DNA from: Planctomycetia bacterium
GTDB lineage: Bacteria; Planctomycetota; Planctomycetia; Pirellulales; UBA1268
Reading direction: 5' to 3'
Assembly: GCA_021414115.1 (NCBI GenBank)
Contig: JAIOPD010000030.1
Location: 1-64,000, forward strand
Length of the DNA stretch: 64,000 nucleotides
Shown one piece after another: positions 9,872-17,481 of this stretch; within the stretch, counting starts at the first letter, position 1, and every line of letters starts with the position of its first letter. The notes under the pieces were generated by a model. It did no database searches. It saw only the letters and a program-made list of their open reading frames with translations, and had not been told where the DNA came from. The position numbers and the translations under genes are program-made.

Positions 9872-9898
9872 ATGACCCCGAAAGCACATTTGGGTCAT
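9872..9898 (+). promoter_or_regulatory. Leader hairpin before the RRM gene
   Basis: ATGACCC (9872-9878) pairs perfectly with GGGTCAT (9892-9898) across a 13-base loop. The ribosome site GGAG (9904-9907) lies just downstream. A long (about 200 base) leader with a hairpin next to the ribosome site fits post-transcriptional control, as seen for cold-shock and RNA-binding-protein genes, but this is inference. Confidence 0.35.
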
Positions 9899-9917
9899 CG
9901 GTAGGAGTGTTTTGTTC

Positions 9918-10229
9918 ATGGGTAAGAAACTGTACGTCGGTAACCTCGCTTATAGCGTGACGAGCGAGGCGCTCGAGCAAATGTTCCTCGAGTTCGGCAC
10001 CGTTGTCAGCGCTCAGGTCATCCAGGATCGTGAGACGGGCCGCAGCAAGGGCTTCGGATTCGTCGAGATGCAGGCCGATGACGCCGCGCAGCGCGCGATC
10101 AGCGGCATGCACGAGAAGGAGTTCGACGGTCGTCCCCTCACCGTCAACGAGGCCAAGCCCCGTGAGAGCGGTGGCGGCGGCGGTGGCGGTCGCGGTGGTT
10201 ACGGCGGCGGCGGCGGACGCCGCTACTAA
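9918..10229 (+). CDS. RRM-domain RNA-binding protein
   Basis: A 103-residue single-RRM protein of the type common in cyanobacteria and planctomycetes. RNP2 is LYVGNL (residues 5-10) and RNP1 is KGFGFVEM (44-51). The fold is followed by a Gly-rich tail (about residues 84-103) with RGG-like repeats ending GGGGRRY. It probably binds single-stranded RNA, perhaps in cold adaptation. The ATG at 9918 has GGAG ten bases upstream. A strong terminator follows the stop, so it is likely transcribed alone, apart from the helicase gene downstream. Confidence 0.95.
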   Translation: MGKKLYVGNLAYSVTSEALEQMFLEFGTVVSAQVIQDRETGRSKGFGFVEMQADDAAQRAISGMHEKEFDGRPLTVNEAKPRESGGGGGGGRGGYGGGGGRRY

Positions 10230-10260
10230 GCCGGATCGCCCGGAAACGGAACACGTTGTC

Positions 10261-10304
10261 AGGGCCGGAGCGCGTCGTGAAGGCGCCCTCCGGCCCTCTT
10301 TTTT
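10261..10304 (+). terminator. Rho-independent terminator of the RRM gene
   Basis: A perfect ten-base stem (AGGGCCGGAG with CTCCGGCCCT) with a 17-base loop is followed by C and six T. It starts 32 bases after the RRM stop codon. This is the best intrinsic terminator in the window. Confidence 0.9.
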
Positions 10305-10387
10305 GCCGCGGCACTGCAGTCGATCCGGTGGACCGGATGCGGATGCCCTGCGGTTCGATCGATCCCCTCCCGAGAGCAGTTTGACGC

Positions 10388-11863
10388 ATGCCCAGTTCCG
10401 CCCCCTCGCCAGCCCGCCCCGGTCACGTGCCCTTTGCTTCCCTGGGACTCTCTCCCGAGGTCATCGAAGCCGTCGCTCGTCTCGGTTTCGAGGAGACGTC
10501 GCCGATCCAGTCGGCGGCGATCCCGCTGATCATGAAGGGGCATGACGTGATCGGGCAGTCGGAGACGGGGTCTGGCAAGACCGCCGCCTTCTGCATTCCG
10601 GCGATCGAGCGGATCGACCCGACGAAGGCCGTCACGCAAGTGCTGATCCTCGCGCCCACTCGCGAGCTGGCCACCCAGGTCGCCGACGAGGTGCACAAAC
10701 TCGCGGTCTGCAAGAAAGGGGTGCGGTCGGTGCCGATCTACGGCGGAGCACCGTACGAACGGCAGTTCGTCGAGTTGAAGCGGGGCGCCCACATCGTGGT
10801 GGGCACGCCGGGACGACTGGCGGACCACCTCGCCCGCAACACGCTCGACCTGTCAGGCGTGAAGATGGTGGTGCTCGACGAGGCCGACCGGATGCTCGAC
10901 ATGGGATTCCGGGAGGATATCGAAAAGATCCTCGCCGCGGCCCCGGCAGAGCGGCAGACGGTGTTCTTCTCGGCGACCATTTCCCCGCCCATCCAGTCGC
11001 TTGTCCGCGGGCATTCCCGCGACGCCAAGGTGGTGAAGATCGAGCAGCGGGTCGTCTCCGGCGCGCCCTTGGTCGACCAGATCTATTACGAGGTGCGGCA
11101 TCACGCCAAGTTCGACGCCCTGGCCCGGCTGATCGATTTCTACGACGTGAAGAGCGGCGTGATTTTCTGCAACACGCAGCAGATGGTCGAGGAGCTCGCC
11201 GACTCGCTCGTGGCCCGGGGCTGCGCCGCCGAACGCCTCCACGGCGGCATGGCGCAGGCCCAGCGGACACGGGTGATGAACAGCTTCAAGAAGGCGGCGT
11301 TTGCATTTCTCGTGGCGACCGACGTCGCCGCCCGGGGCATCGACGTCAACGACCTCGAACTCGTGGTCAACTACGATCTGCCCTACGATGCCGAGGACTA
11401 CGTCCACCGGATCGGCCGCACGGGCCGGGCAGGCCGGAAGGGCCGGGCGGTGACACTCGTGTCGGGAGCGGGAATCTACAAGCTGCAGTCGATCGAGCGG
11501 TTCACGAAGGCCAAGATCCGTCGGGAGCAGGTGCCCTCCGCGGAGGCGGTCGAGAGCAGGCGGTCCGACGCCCTGTTCGACAAGCTCCGCACCACGCTCG
11601 AGACGGGAGAGTTTCCGCGACAGGTGTCGCTCGTGGAGCGGCTCTTGGAGCAGGGCTACACGCCCACCGAGGTCGCTGCCGCGATCCTGCACCACTTCTC
11701 GCCTCCCGCGGCCGTGAGGTCCGCTGCGGACGACGCGCCGCAGCCTTCACGCGACGAGCCGCGGAAGCACCGCCATCCTCCGGCCCGGTTTCAGAACCGT
11801 GGCGGTGGGGGAGAGCATGGGAAGCCGAGAAAGTTCGGGCCTCGAAACCGGAAGCGTTCCTGA
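10388..11863 (+). CDS. DEAD-box ATP-dependent RNA helicase
   Basis: A 491-residue cytoplasmic helicase that unwinds short RNA duplexes. All motifs are present: the Q motif region (FEETSPIQ), Walker A SETGSGKT (58-65), PTRELA, TPGR, the DEAD box (VLDEADRMLDMGF), SAT, and in the second RecA domain VATDVAARGID and HRIGRTGRAGRKG. The C-terminal 80 residues are basic and Gly-rich (NRGGGGEHGKPRKFGPRNRKRS), a typical RNA-binding tail. Together with the RRM gene upstream it suggests a cold-shock or RNA-remodelling neighbourhood. Which DEAD subfamily (RhlE- or CsdA-like) is not decided here. Confidence 0.95.
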   Translation: MPSSAPSPARPGHVPFASLGLSPEVIEAVARLGFEETSPIQSAAIPLIMKGHDVIGQSETGSGKTAAFCIPAIERIDPTKAVTQVLILAPTRELATQVADEVHKLAVCKKGVRSVPIYGGAPYERQFVELKRGAHIVVGTPGRLADHLARNTLDLSGVKMVVLDEADRMLDMGFREDIEKILAAAPAERQTVFFSATISPPIQSLVRGHSRDAKVVKIEQRVVSGAPLVDQIYYEVRHHAKFDALARLIDFYDVKSGVIFCNTQQMVEELADSLVARGCAAERLHGGMAQAQRTRVMNSFKKAAFAFLVATDVAARGIDVNDLELVVNYDLPYDAEDYVHRIGRTGRAGRKGRAVTLVSGAGIYKLQSIERFTKAKIRREQVPSAEAVESRRSDALFDKLRTTLETGEFPRQVSLVERLLEQGYTPTEVAAAILHHFSPPAAVRSAADDAPQPSRDEPRKHRHPPARFQNRGGGGEHGKPRKFGPRNRKRS

Positions 11864-11921
11864 CGGGCCCCGGGGCTCAGCTCCGTGGGCCACGTGCCGG
11901 GGATGAGGAAGAGGAGCGGCC

Positions 11922-12599
11922 ATGGCACGCAGCGTCGTCCTTGCCGGTACGCCCCGCTGCGACGGCTGCCGTCTGCCGCCCCGCTGGTGCGTCTGCGGCG
12001 CGCTTCCGCCCGTCGAGACCGCCGTGCGAATCGACGTCCTGATCCATCGCAGCGAGCAGTGGAGGCCCTCCAGCACCGGCGGACTCCTGACCCGCGCGGT
12101 GGCGGGCGCGAGATGCCACGTGTATCAGCGCGAAGACCGGTTTCACGCCGGCGTCTTTCAGCCGGAAGCCATTCCGCTCCCCGGCCATGACGTCTGGATT
12201 CTTCATCCCCGCGGCGAGGAACTGCCGGCGTGCGGGGCGACCCTGCCGCCGCAGGTGCTGTTGCTGGACGGCAACTGGCGGCAGGCGAACGGCATGCTTC
12301 GGGTGGTCGAACGGATCGGCAGGTGTGTGCGACTGCCGGCGGGGGTGGCCAGCCGGTTTTGGCTGCGGGATCAGCACACCGCGGGGCACCTCTCGACGGC
12401 CGAGGCGCTGCTGCGCATCTTTCATGCCCTTGGAGACACGCGAGCCGAGGAGGCGCTCCGGCTGCACTTCGAGTTGCACGTCTACGCCACGCTGCGGGCC
12501 CGCGGTCAGCGGCAACTGGCGGACGACTACCTTCGGGACTCGCCCATTGGAGCGGCCATCCCCGAAGTGCTCGACCGGCTGACGGCGGCCGCCCGTTGA
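11922..12599 (+). CDS. DTW-domain protein, probable tRNA-uridine aminocarboxypropyltransferase
   Basis: A 225-residue DTW-domain protein of the TapT/YfiP family, which adds the 3-amino-3-carboxypropyl group from S-adenosylmethionine to uridine 47 of tRNA. The N-terminal Cys cluster is present (CDGCRLPPRWCVC, residues 13-25). The DTW-equivalent motif reads LLDGNWRQANGM near residue 112, and the STAEAL motif follows near residue 155. The ATG at 11922 follows GAGGAAGAGGAG. It converges with the nucleotidyltransferase gene. Confident on family; the modified position is inferred from characterised relatives. Confidence 0.88.
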   Translation: MARSVVLAGTPRCDGCRLPPRWCVCGALPPVETAVRIDVLIHRSEQWRPSSTGGLLTRAVAGARCHVYQREDRFHAGVFQPEAIPLPGHDVWILHPRGEELPACGATLPPQVLLLDGNWRQANGMLRVVERIGRCVRLPAGVASRFWLRDQHTAGHLSTAEALLRIFHALGDTRAEEALRLHFELHVYATLRARGQRQLADDYLRDSPIGAAIPEVLDRLTAAAR

Positions 12600-12609
12600 T
12601 CGCCGCCGG

Positions 12610-14289
12610 TCAGGTGCGGATTGTCAGCTGCCACTCCGGCTCAGGCCGCGTGAGCGTGGCGAACCAGGCCACCGTTTCGTGCACGACTTCGAACCGGATC
12701 GCATAGTCGCCGGGCTCCGTCGGCGCGGTAAACGCGAGCTCGCAGGAGATCGTCGCCCCCGGTGCGAGGAAGGTCACGTTCTTCTCGCGGCGCAAAGGGA
12801 ACGCGAAATACGTCCGCGTCATGTCCCACTCCACGACGGATCCGTCGGGCAGGTGCACATGCCACGAGAGTCCGAGCAGGGCGGGACGAATCCAGAGGCA
12901 GGGCCAGGGATGCGACGAGGTGTTGGTCACCCGCGTGGAAATGGAGAGCCGCTCACCGGCGCGGAGCCTGCCCGGCAGCACGGACTCGATGTCGATCGTC
13001 GCCCGATAGGCCTCCGCCGGGAGCCAGCCTTCGACGTGTTCGATCAGCCCGGGCTGCATGTCGAGAATCCCCTCGCCCTGCGTGGGGCGCTCGAGGCAGG
13101 TCTCCGCCCAACGGGCCGCATCGACGACGTGAAACAGGCTCGGCACGAGTGGCAGGTGTCGCCAGCGGAGGTGGATGGCCTTGATGCCGCGGCGCTCCGT
13201 CTCGAGCACGCGAAAGGTGCCGAGCGACCCCGGGGCGTCGGCTGCCTCGGACCACCAGTCCCGGCGGGCGGCCATGTCTCCGGCCGTCTGGTGTGCGGGG
13301 GCGATGAGCCGGTTGACCGTCTCGCGCATCGCCTCGGGAATCCCGAATGTGCGGCCCTCGTCGACCGCCTCCCGCAGCGTGTCCCGCTCAAACGCGGGCG
13401 AACCGGCGATCAATGCGGCGAGCTGGTCGTGCACCGGCTCCAGACCGCGGACGTCGCCGGCGATCTGGAGCGCATGAAATACCTGTGTGGCGACGCCGCA
13501 GACCAGAGCCCGATCCCAGAGCTGTCCCCAGTCGAACGTCGGTGTCGCCACGAGCACGCGGGCGAGGTCGCAGACCCATTCCAGCCGCACGGCGCCCAGT
13601 TCCCGGACCGCGTTGACGCATCCGATCAGCACCTCGTCCTCAACGCAGGGGGTCAGGACCGTCATGCCCTGCCAGTCGATCGGGCGGGCCCGGGCGAAGA
13701 GACCCTCGTCGAATGCCCCCTGCGGAACCTCGATCAGCGGCCGCGAGTGCAGGTCGATCGCCTGGCCGGTCGCGTTGACGTAGTCGAAGGAGTGGTCGTT
13801 GAGCGCCCGCTGTGCCTCCGGATACCGATGACGCCAGCCCTGGTCCTGCAGGATCGCGTTGGCTCGCGGAAAATCCCCGGGCGAAACGAGGATGTCGACG
13901 TCCATCATCGGCCGCAGGGCCGAGCGGCCGTAATAGCGAAGGGCGAGCGACAGCCCCTTGAAGACGAGCACCTCGATGCCGGCTGCCTGGAGACCAGCCA
14001 CGGCCGTCCGCGCCGCGGCGATGACGAGGCTGTTGCGGACGTGGATGAACCGATAGACGCCCTTCATGCAGGCATAATGCGGCAGCAGCGGATCGCCCTG
14101 GGCGTGCCGGGCGAAGAGCGCGGGCACCAGCCGACTCGAGGCGGAGGCGATGCCGTCGATGTCGACGCATTCCAGCCACTGCCGGAAGGCCAGCGCCGCC
14201 GGCTTGTCGGCGAGGAGCAGCGCTTCGAGGGCGAGCCGTTCCGGGGTGGTGAACTGATAGAGCCGGTCGAGGTGCAGAAGGACGCTCAT
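12610..14289 (-). CDS. NTP_transf_5-type nucleotidyltransferase family protein
   Basis: A 559-residue protein. The N-terminal half (about residues 1-340) matches uncharacterised nucleotidyltransferases of the NTP_transf_5 type: VLVFKGLSLALRYYG (about 107-121) then RPMMDVDILV (127-136) with the acidic pair, and EVLIGCVNAVRE further on. The C-terminal 150 residues form a beta-rich domain (LSISTRVTNTSSHPW and ISCELAFTAPTEPGDYAIRF), similar to Ig-like or glycan-binding modules. It is the last gene of the PqqD/HPr-kinase/glycosyltransferase operon and its ATG overlaps the stop of the preceding gene (ATGA). Such proteins often accompany HPr-kinase-like and PqqD-like genes. The substrate is unknown. 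Confidence 0.8.
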   Translation of the reverse strand: MSVLLHLDRLYQFTTPERLALEALLLADKPAALAFRQWLECVDIDGIASASSRLVPALFARHAQGDPLLPHYACMKGVYRFIHVRNSLVIAAARTAVAGLQAAGIEVLVFKGLSLALRYYGRSALRPMMDVDILVSPGDFPRANAILQDQGWRHRYPEAQRALNDHSFDYVNATGQAIDLHSRPLIEVPQGAFDEGLFARARPIDWQGMTVLTPCVEDEVLIGCVNAVRELGAVRLEWVCDLARVLVATPTFDWGQLWDRALVCGVATQVFHALQIAGDVRGLEPVHDQLAALIAGSPAFERDTLREAVDEGRTFGIPEAMRETVNRLIAPAHQTAGDMAARRDWWSEAADAPGSLGTFRVLETERRGIKAIHLRWRHLPLVPSLFHVVDAARWAETCLERPTQGEGILDMQPGLIEHVEGWLPAEAYRATIDIESVLPGRLRAGERLSISTRVTNTSSHPWPCLWIRPALLGLSWHVHLPDGSVVEWDMTRTYFAFPLRREKNVTFLAPGATISCELAFTAPTEPGDYAIRFEVVHETVAWFATLTRPEPEWQLTIRT

Positions 14290-15692
14290 GGGATCGGCTC
14301 TCCAGTGATTCGCCATGCGGGCAGCCCCGCCGCGACCGCGACGTCGAAGTCGGCCCGCGCCGTTTCGTCATCGCCCGCATGGCGGGCGATGAGTCCTGAC
14401 CAGAACCTCAGCAGCGGATCGTCGGGAAATGCGTTGCGGTGGTGGATCACGCCCCCTTCGCCCCGGGCGAGCACTGCACTCGCCGAGGCGATCGTGGCGT
14501 CGGCATCGCGGACCGATGCCGGTGAATGGAAGGGTGTACCTGCCATGCTCGCCTCGAAGCATTCCGCCTGGTCGCCGAGAGTGGTGACGAATCGGCCCGC
14601 GGCCGAAAGCCCCCGGCCCGGGAGCGGCTCGCGGCATCGTCGAGGCTGCCCGGCCAAGGCTTCGAAAAGAGCCCTCGAGCGGAGGGCATTCTGCGCGGGA
14701 TCGAAGTGGGCCCGGGCATGCGCCCGCGCGGCCGTGGCGAGTCGCTGACGCAGCGCCGCGTCGGTGGCGAGTCTTTCGATCGCCCGCGGGTAGTCGGTCT
14801 CGGAATCGCAGACGAGCCCCGTCCGCTCGTGCGCGACAAGTTCCGAAGCCCCGTTGCCCGCGAGCACCACGGGCGGGATGCCGGCCCACATCGCCTCCTG
14901 CAGCGTCTTCTCGCTGGAAGCATAGGTTTCGGCCGCGAGGGGGTAGCCGAAGATGTCGAGCTCGGCGAACGCCTCCCGGAGGTCTTCGGTGTGACCATGG
15001 AAGCGGACGCGGCTTCCCGCGCCGAGTGCCTCGAACCGACGCATCAGCTCGGCCGCCCAGGTCCCGTCGCCGAAGATATCGAAACGCAGTTGCGGCACGG
15101 CGACGGCGGCGGAGAGTTCGGCGAACCGCGGATGCATCTTCGTCGGCTCGACGAGGCCGAGGTAGCCGACGCGAATCCCTCGGTGTGGTCGCGGCACCAG
15201 TCCGTCGAGCCGTGTCATGTCGGCCAGCATCGGGATCGTCGCCACGGTCCTGCCGGCGGCCCGCGCCGCCCGAACGGCGGGAGTCTGCTCGCTGGCGGCG
15301 ACGAGGATCGTCATCGCGTCGGCGAACAGCCCGAGCGGGGCCGTCAGAACCTGGGGTGGTTTCAGGCCCGAGACTGCCGCATTCACGATCAGCCGCATCG
15401 CAGGCAGATCCTCGCGGAGCAGGTCGCTCAGCAGGGGATGATTCCAGAAGCAGATCTCGACGACATCGGCGGCCTCGATCGCGGCGGCGATGTCGGCCCG
15501 GGAGCGGCGCGGCAGCACCTGGATGCCGAGTTTCCGGGCCCGCACGACGAGCGCCGCCGAGAGCGGAGGCTCCAGCACGAGGAGCCGGTGCTCGGTGACG
15601 TGCCCCGACTGCCGCCATGCCGCAGCGAGCGCGAGCAGGTGCCGCTCGGGTCCGCCCCCGATGAAGCGGGGCATGATGTGGAGGATTCTCAT
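14286..15692 (-). CDS. Glycosyltransferase family 4 protein
   Basis: A 468-residue GT-B fold transferase. The N-terminus is typical (MRILHIMPRFIGGGPERHLL). The C-terminal donor-binding domain shows VGYLGLVEPTKMHP, FHGHTEDLREAF and the EX7E-type motif ASSEKTLQEAMWAGIPPVV, followed by a helical tail (about residues 365-468) that looks TPR-like (ARHAGDDETARADFDVAVAAG). It overlaps both neighbours by four bases (ATGA), so translation is coupled. Donor and acceptor are unknown. Confidence 0.87.
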   Translation of the reverse strand: MRILHIMPRFIGGGPERHLLALAAAWRQSGHVTEHRLLVLEPPLSAALVVRARKLGIQVLPRRSRADIAAAIEAADVVEICFWNHPLLSDLLREDLPAMRLIVNAAVSGLKPPQVLTAPLGLFADAMTILVAASEQTPAVRAARAAGRTVATIPMLADMTRLDGLVPRPHRGIRVGYLGLVEPTKMHPRFAELSAAVAVPQLRFDIFGDGTWAAELMRRFEALGAGSRVRFHGHTEDLREAFAELDIFGYPLAAETYASSEKTLQEAMWAGIPPVVLAGNGASELVAHERTGLVCDSETDYPRAIERLATDAALRQRLATAARAHARAHFDPAQNALRSRALFEALAGQPRRCREPLPGRGLSAAGRFVTTLGDQAECFEASMAGTPFHSPASVRDADATIASASAVLARGEGGVIHHRNAFPDDPLLRFWSGLIARHAGDDETARADFDVAVAAGLPAWRITGEPIP

Positions 15693-16384
15693 TCCGGCGT
15701 GCCTCCCCGACGACCAGTGAGGAACCGCCGCGCGACGGTGAGCAGCTCCCGCCGGTAGGCGGCCACGTCGGTCGACAGGCTCGTATCACGCGCTCCCTTG
15801 CGAAGCACGACGGCATCGATGACGAGCAGAGGGGCCGCTGACGCATGCAGCCGGACGAACCATTCGCTGTCGCTCCCGATCCGGAGCGTCTCGTCGAACG
15901 GCCCCACCGCGGTGAACACGCCCCGTCTCGCGAGCAGGGCCCCGGGAGTGAACCCCGGCCGAGGGCGGCCGATCAGGTCTTGCTGTGCGGGAGTCGGGGC
16001 CACTCCGTCGAGCGACTCGAGAACCAGCTGACCGATCACGGCCTGTACGGCCGGATGGGCCGCGAGCGCTTCGAGTCGGGTGGCGAGCGAGCCGACGGTC
16101 CAGCGATCGTCGGCATCGCAGAAGGCGATCAGCGGCGCGGTCGTGGAGCGGATCGCCTCGTTGCGGGCGGCGGCCAGGCCGCGGCCTGTCTGGTGAACGA
16201 CCCTCACGCCCGGCCGTCGGGCCAGGTCAACGCTGCCGTCGGTTGAGCCGCCGTCGATGACGAGCACGTCCAGCGGACCGCGTCCCGGTGGGAGTTCCTG
16301 CGCGAGCACGCTCTCGAGCGCGGCGGCGAGCGTGGTGGCGGCGTTTCTGACGGCGACGATCACGCAGAGTTCCGGCGCGGTCAT
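15689..16384 (-). CDS. Glycosyltransferase family 2 protein
   Basis: A 231-residue GT-A transferase. It has the GT2 hallmarks: VIVAVRNAATTLAAALESVL, VIDGGSTDGSVDLA, GLAAARNEAI and the DXD-like FCDADDRWT, then a GSDSEWFVRL acceptor-side motif. No membrane segment is present, so it is cytoplasmic or peripheral. The ATG at 16384 overlaps the preceding stop; the longer upstream frame is only an open shadow of the neighbouring gene. Confidence 0.88.
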   Translation of the reverse strand: MTAPELCVIVAVRNAATTLAAALESVLAQELPPGRGPLDVLVIDGGSTDGSVDLARRPGVRVVHQTGRGLAAARNEAIRSTTAPLIAFCDADDRWTVGSLATRLEALAAHPAVQAVIGQLVLESLDGVAPTPAQQDLIGRPRPGFTPGALLARRGVFTAVGPFDETLRIGSDSEWFVRLHASAAPLLVIDAVVLRKGARDTSLSTDVAAYRRELLTVARRFLTGRRGGTPE

Positions 16385-17481
16385 GAGGCCACCGCTGCAG
16401 GCAGGGCGTCGCGAAGCGCGGCGACGAAGCCGTCGAGACGGGCGGCTGGCAGACCGGCCGCCGCGAGGTGTTCGAGGAGCGCGAGTGACTCCGCGGGCAG
16501 CTGAAAGGGGAGGAGATGATGCCGCAGGCGGCCATCGAGCGGCAACGGGGTGCCGCGGGCATGCCGTCGGGCCAGCCGCACGGCCATCTGTGGGTTGGCG
16601 CACCGGGCCAAGAGTTCGACGAGCACCCAGGCCCGGTCGAAGGCGGGATCTGCATTCTCTCGTTCGGTCGTCGCCAGACCAGCCGGCTCCGCACGGGCAT
16701 TGCCAACTGGCACCGCTGCCGTGAAGTCATCCTCGAACGCCGTGCGGGTCGAGTCGGCCCCCATGCCGCGGTTCTGGACGAGGTTCACCGGCGACACGAT
16801 GGCGGACTCGCCACGGAGGCCCATCTGCACCGACCAGATGAGATCCCAGGCGGAGAGCCGATCCTGACGCCAGGCTTCGAGGTAGCACGAGAGGTGGTTG
16901 GCGAGCAGGGCTTCGGAAACCGTGCGACCGATCTCGTCGCGGGCGGTCGAAGGGTCACCGTCGAGGTCGGTCGCGGCCGTTCGCCGCCACGCGTTCGCCC
17001 AGGTGGCCCACCCCCAGACACTCGCTCGTTGCACGCGGAGCATGTCCTGCGTGGGATCGCCCCAGACACCGAGCGGGTTGTGACCCGAGACCATGGCGAT
17101 CGTCTCGTCATGTTCGTGACGATCGAGCATTCGCTCGGCCCACGGAAAGAAACCGGGCGCCGGCAGCACGTCGTCTTCCAGGATGATCGCCCGATCGACC
17201 CGGCTGAACACCCAGTCGAGACCGGACGTCATCCGGCGGTCGCAGCCGAGATTGATCGCCGCTTCGTCCCGCTCGACGCGACAGGGCCAGTCGATGGCGT
17301 CAAGCACGCCCCGAGCGAGCCGGCAGGCCTCCTCGTCGCCAGGATGGCCGCTGCGCGGGCCGTCGGCCACGACCAACACGTGCGGCGGCCTGACCTGCCG
17401 CAGGACTGTCAGCAGTTCGCGGATCCTGTCGGGGCGGTTGAAGAGGACCACGGCGACGGGCGTGCGGAGTGGCAGCGTCAT
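16381..17481 (-). CDS. HlpA-like glycosyltransferase with shared C-terminal module
   Basis: A 366-residue GT-A-type transferase of the group often annotated as hemolytic-protein HlpA-like or GNT-I-like. Motifs: VAVVLFNRPDRIRELL, VVADGPRSGHPGDE, NLGCDRRMTSGLDW and the metal-binding IILEDDVLPAPGFFPW. It is a paralogue of the transferase half of the next upstream gene. The last 75 residues (CANPQMAVRLAR, GRLRHHLLPF, LDGFVAAL) match the tail of that protein and may be a separate small domain. Four-base overlaps join it to both neighbours. Confidence 0.85.
   Translation of the reverse strand: MTLPLRTPVAVVLFNRPDRIRELLTVLRQVRPPHVLVVADGPRSGHPGDEEACRLARGVLDAIDWPCRVERDEAAINLGCDRRMTSGLDWVFSRVDRAIILEDDVLPAPGFFPWAERMLDRHEHDETIAMVSGHNPLGVWGDPTQDMLRVQRASVWGWATWANAWRRTAATDLDGDPSTARDEIGRTVSEALLANHLSCYLEAWRQDRLSAWDLIWSVQMGLRGESAIVSPVNLVQNRGMGADSTRTAFEDDFTAAVPVGNARAEPAGLATTERENADPAFDRAWVLVELLARCANPQMAVRLARRHARGTPLPLDGRLRHHLLPFQLPAESLALLEHLAAAGLPAARLDGFVAALRDALPAAVAS

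Noticed and set aside
12679-14748. 689-codon plus-strand open frame
   Set aside because: Lies antisense to the NTP_transf_5 and GT4 genes, with low-complexity Arg/Gly/His protein and no family motifs; an effect of high G+C third positions.
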